Origin: Diphasiastrum complanatum
Lineage: Eukaryota > Streptophyta > Lycopodiopsida > Lycopodiales > Lycopodiaceae
Direction of reading: 5' to 3'
DNA: 64,000 bases
Assembly (NCBI GenBank): GCA_029204225.1
Contig: CM055095.1
Location: 55,329,612-55,393,611 of the forward strand
In this document: piece by piece, positions 61,611-64,000 of the stretch
Layout: each line of letters begins with the position of its first letter
Numbering within the stretch: the stretch's first letter is position 1
The notes under the pieces: model-generated
What the model was told of the DNA's origin: nothing
The model's input: only the letters and a program-made list of their open reading frames with translations
Database searches by the model: none
Program-made: the position numbers and the translations under genes

Positions 61611-62925
61611 GCTTTTTCGCCTTCTTCGCTATCTTAAATCTAAGGGCGCCTTCAGGATTTACGTACCTTAAGTCTAAGGGCACCTTCGGGATTTGCATAC
61701 CTTCAGTCTAAGGGCATCTTCGGGTTTTTCGAGTTTTTTGGATTTTTGCGTTTTTGCTACATTGGCAGACCGACGTCGCCAACTCATCATCAACCCTAAA
61801 ACAGCTGGAGAAACAAATATCCTAAGAGCGGTTACCAACTTTGTACATATGCAAAATTGGAGTGAATGGTAGTTAAGGCATAAGATATTTTTCTCTCGAC
61901 ACTTGTAAATATATATACTAGCTGAATCAAGCTATGTAAGTGTTAATTGAATTTCTCTTTCAATTAGAGTTTTTTTGTAGCCAGCGTTATCACGCTTAGC
62001 AAGCCAAAGTTATTATTTCAAGCCATTGTACTCACTGTTGATATTAATCAGAGTGCAATTTTTGTCTCACTATTGTGTTGTTCATTTGCGCAATTTGTAT
62101 GAACTCTTCTACTTGAATATTTCTGCTGCTAATTGTTGCGTTTCCGTTCCTACACGCCGTGCTCAAAGCATCGAGCTTCCGCTGCCGCTCACACCCACGG
62201 TTTTACGACACACATGTGACATAAGCCGGCCTCCATCTCACACATGCCAAACGTCGGCCATATGTCACATTGGCATGTGGCTCAAGTTGAAGGCGACATA
62301 CGTGGATATCGTATGGGGGCTGTATCGCAAGGCGACACGTGCATACAAGAATATTTCCGAGCATGTGCTGGATCTAGAGTCTTTTCTCGCATATGCGAAC
62401 CTAATCAGTTCAAAATTTCAACCCCTATATAAGCGTTCCTAATGATCTTTTTTTATTTTTTCCTAGTTTGTCGAATTCTAGTTCTCTGTGCATACATAGC
62501 ACCCTCATATCACCACAACATCTGAATCGCATTGTCTTCCTCCAAAGTGCCCTCCTCCCCACATAGTAGCGATATCCTAGACTCATTATAGCACTCTAAT
62601 ATCGCCCTGATGTGTGAGTTACATTGTCTTCCTCCAGAGCAACCTCCTCCTTGCGTCGTAGTGATATCCCAGACATGTATCACTACGATGTGTGCTTGAG
62701 CCTCTTTTTATCCTTCACTATCCTCGCATCACTACGATACAGGGCTTACATACATTTGTGCCTCCAGTTCGTCTAGCTGCTCAACTTGCAAGGGCGAGAG
62801 GCACAGGCCGAAGGAGAGGCCCATATATCAAGGATATCTGAATGCTTCAGAGGACAACGAAACTTCTGAATCTCAGGGCTTCCTTCTATCGCTCTGTGAG
62901 AGAGAATACATGATCTCTCTCACAT
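61611..62925. other. Unassigned, LTR-like promoter region
   Basis: AAATATATATACTAG at 61906-61920 resembles a TATA box, followed by a TTTTTTTGTAG stretch. It may be part of a decayed LTR. A plus-strand frame to 62442 has no known motif. Confidence 0.35.
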
Positions 62926-62928
62926 GAT

Positions 62929-63642
62929 GTGAGGTGGAACATCACAACATTGGAGGCCCTCCATATTGCTTATGAGAATTTTCAGGTGAATGTTTTTGAA
63001 AATTATTATTTGGCTGCAATACACGGCAAGAGAGTCACCCTAATGCCAAAATTTATGTTCTTTGTCATGAATATCAAGAACACGTACGATCATATTTTCA
63101 AGAGTGATTTCACAACTAGGCTTGAGCCTAAGGAGAGGGGTCCTATTCCTCCCAAGAGCAAGAGAAAGTAGAGCAAGCCAAGGAGGGCACACCATGTGCA
63201 AGAGCGTGAGATGTCATCTCTCTCACCACATGTTGTGCATAAAGGAGAATCTTCCAAGGCCTCATAGTTAGGGAGTCCCCCCACCACCCCTACATGACAC
63301 AACTTGAATTCTCCATTGCACAATTCTCAGGATCTCAACGATGTTGTTGACAAAATCGTAGTTCATGATGACATAACTTCCTAAGTGGGAGAATATAATA
63401 GAAGTCTTTTTGTAAGATATTATGTAGATCCCAAGGAGTCATTTTTTGACTCTGAGAGGTATATAGCTTTCAATGAGTACATAGCTAGGAAAATAAATGA
63501 TCTCGGAGGGCAATTCCAGTGTTGCCTAGATGAGATCAACTATGTAGATCATGTAAATACTCAATTTTGTGATGAGTTAAAAATAAAACCTCACATATTT
63601 CTGATCCTGTCATCGAAGTTGCTCTGGCATATTTCAAGCTAA
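62929..63642 (+). pseudogene. Unrecognised broken ORFs
   Basis: Two plus-strand frames: WNITTLEALHIAYENFQVNV...MPKFMFFVMNIKNTYDHIF (to 63171) and SLFVRYYVDPKESFFDSERY...INYVDHVNTQFCDELK (63385-63642). Neither begins at a convincing ATG. Acidic/aromatic composition suggests once-coding sequence, perhaps from a transposable element, but I do not recognise a family. Confidence 0.3.
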
Positions 63643-64000
63643 GATGCAATAATGAAATCACCAAGGATGTTGGTATTGTATCCCAATTTTCTGGACACAA
63701 TTTGGATAAGCAATTGATAGTGAAAAAGTTCTTTAAGCACACATCCCTGGGGACAGAAGTCTACATCATTCCATATTGTAAACAATTAATGATGTTTGAA
63801 AATTTTATTTGTTTTATATTTTACTTTTATGAACTCTAGTAAATTTGAGTTACGCATTGAATTTCATTTGTTTGCAGCAAACATTGGAGTGTGCATGGGA
63901 TTTCTGTAAGGGTGGATTCGAATGGAAGCTGTAAACCTATTTGCATGAAAATGAATTCCTTGAAATCCATCCATTCACACGTTGACTTCTTGTACAAGAA
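63643..64000. other. No recognisable gene
   Basis: Nothing identified before the window end. Confidence 0.5.

Overview
The window is nuclear DNA of a land plant with a large, repeat-rich genome. A fern or a gymnosperm would fit best, but the sequence does not decide this. The evidence is spliced genes with GT-AG introns, one intron of about 18 kb, dense Ty1/copia and Ty3/gypsy debris on both strands, plant-type primer-binding sites (TGGTATCAGAGC, complementary to initiator tRNA-Met) and long CT/CA/GA microsatellites. No prokaryotic, organellar, rRNA, tRNA-gene or CRISPR signal was seen.

Three host loci can be supported. (1) RER1, the Golgi-to-ER retrieval receptor, lies on the + strand in three coding exons: 13785-14122, 32166-32346 and 32457-32510 plus stop. 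It encodes 191 residues, and its first intron is 18,043 bp. (2) A run of four exons on the - strand (8627-9472), with GT-AG boundaries and matching phases, belongs to a protein I do not recognise. (3) An open frame on the - strand (2733-3242, about 169 residues) looks like a terminal exon or a small gene, also unrecognised.

Layout: 1-13 kb holds copia integrase scraps, an LTR with primer site, poly-C/poly-G tracts, microsatellites and the two unrecognised loci. 13.1-32.5 kb is RER1. Its first intron contains a mosaic of copia and gypsy pieces (15.5-20.6 kb), two copies of a 0.7-0.8 kb terminal-inverted-repeat element with a G-rich core (21.6 and 30.5 kb), a long palindrome made of two inverted LTR/primer-site ends (23.2-23.4 kb), and a deleted copia element (26.0-28.1 kb). 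32.5-36 kb is quiet intergenic DNA. 36-52.8 kb is a nest of gypsy material bounded by two related minus-strand LTRs. It includes two ORFs of env-like position, next to LTRs on opposite strands. It also includes a 4.66 kb non-autonomous LTR element with intact GGAAT target duplications, inserted into a gag frame. 53-55 kb is leader-like repeats and a truncated LTR. 55.1-60.7 kb is a nearly complete but mutated Ty1/copia element with both LTRs. 60.7-64 kb holds tandem repeats and unclassified fragments.

Only RER1 looks clearly functional. All transposon coding regions carry frameshifts or stops. The least ordinary signals are the paired env-position ORFs, one with its own TATA box and a stop codon overlapping the polypurine tract; the frame-restoring nested insertion; and the G-rich inverted-repeat element in the RER1 intron.
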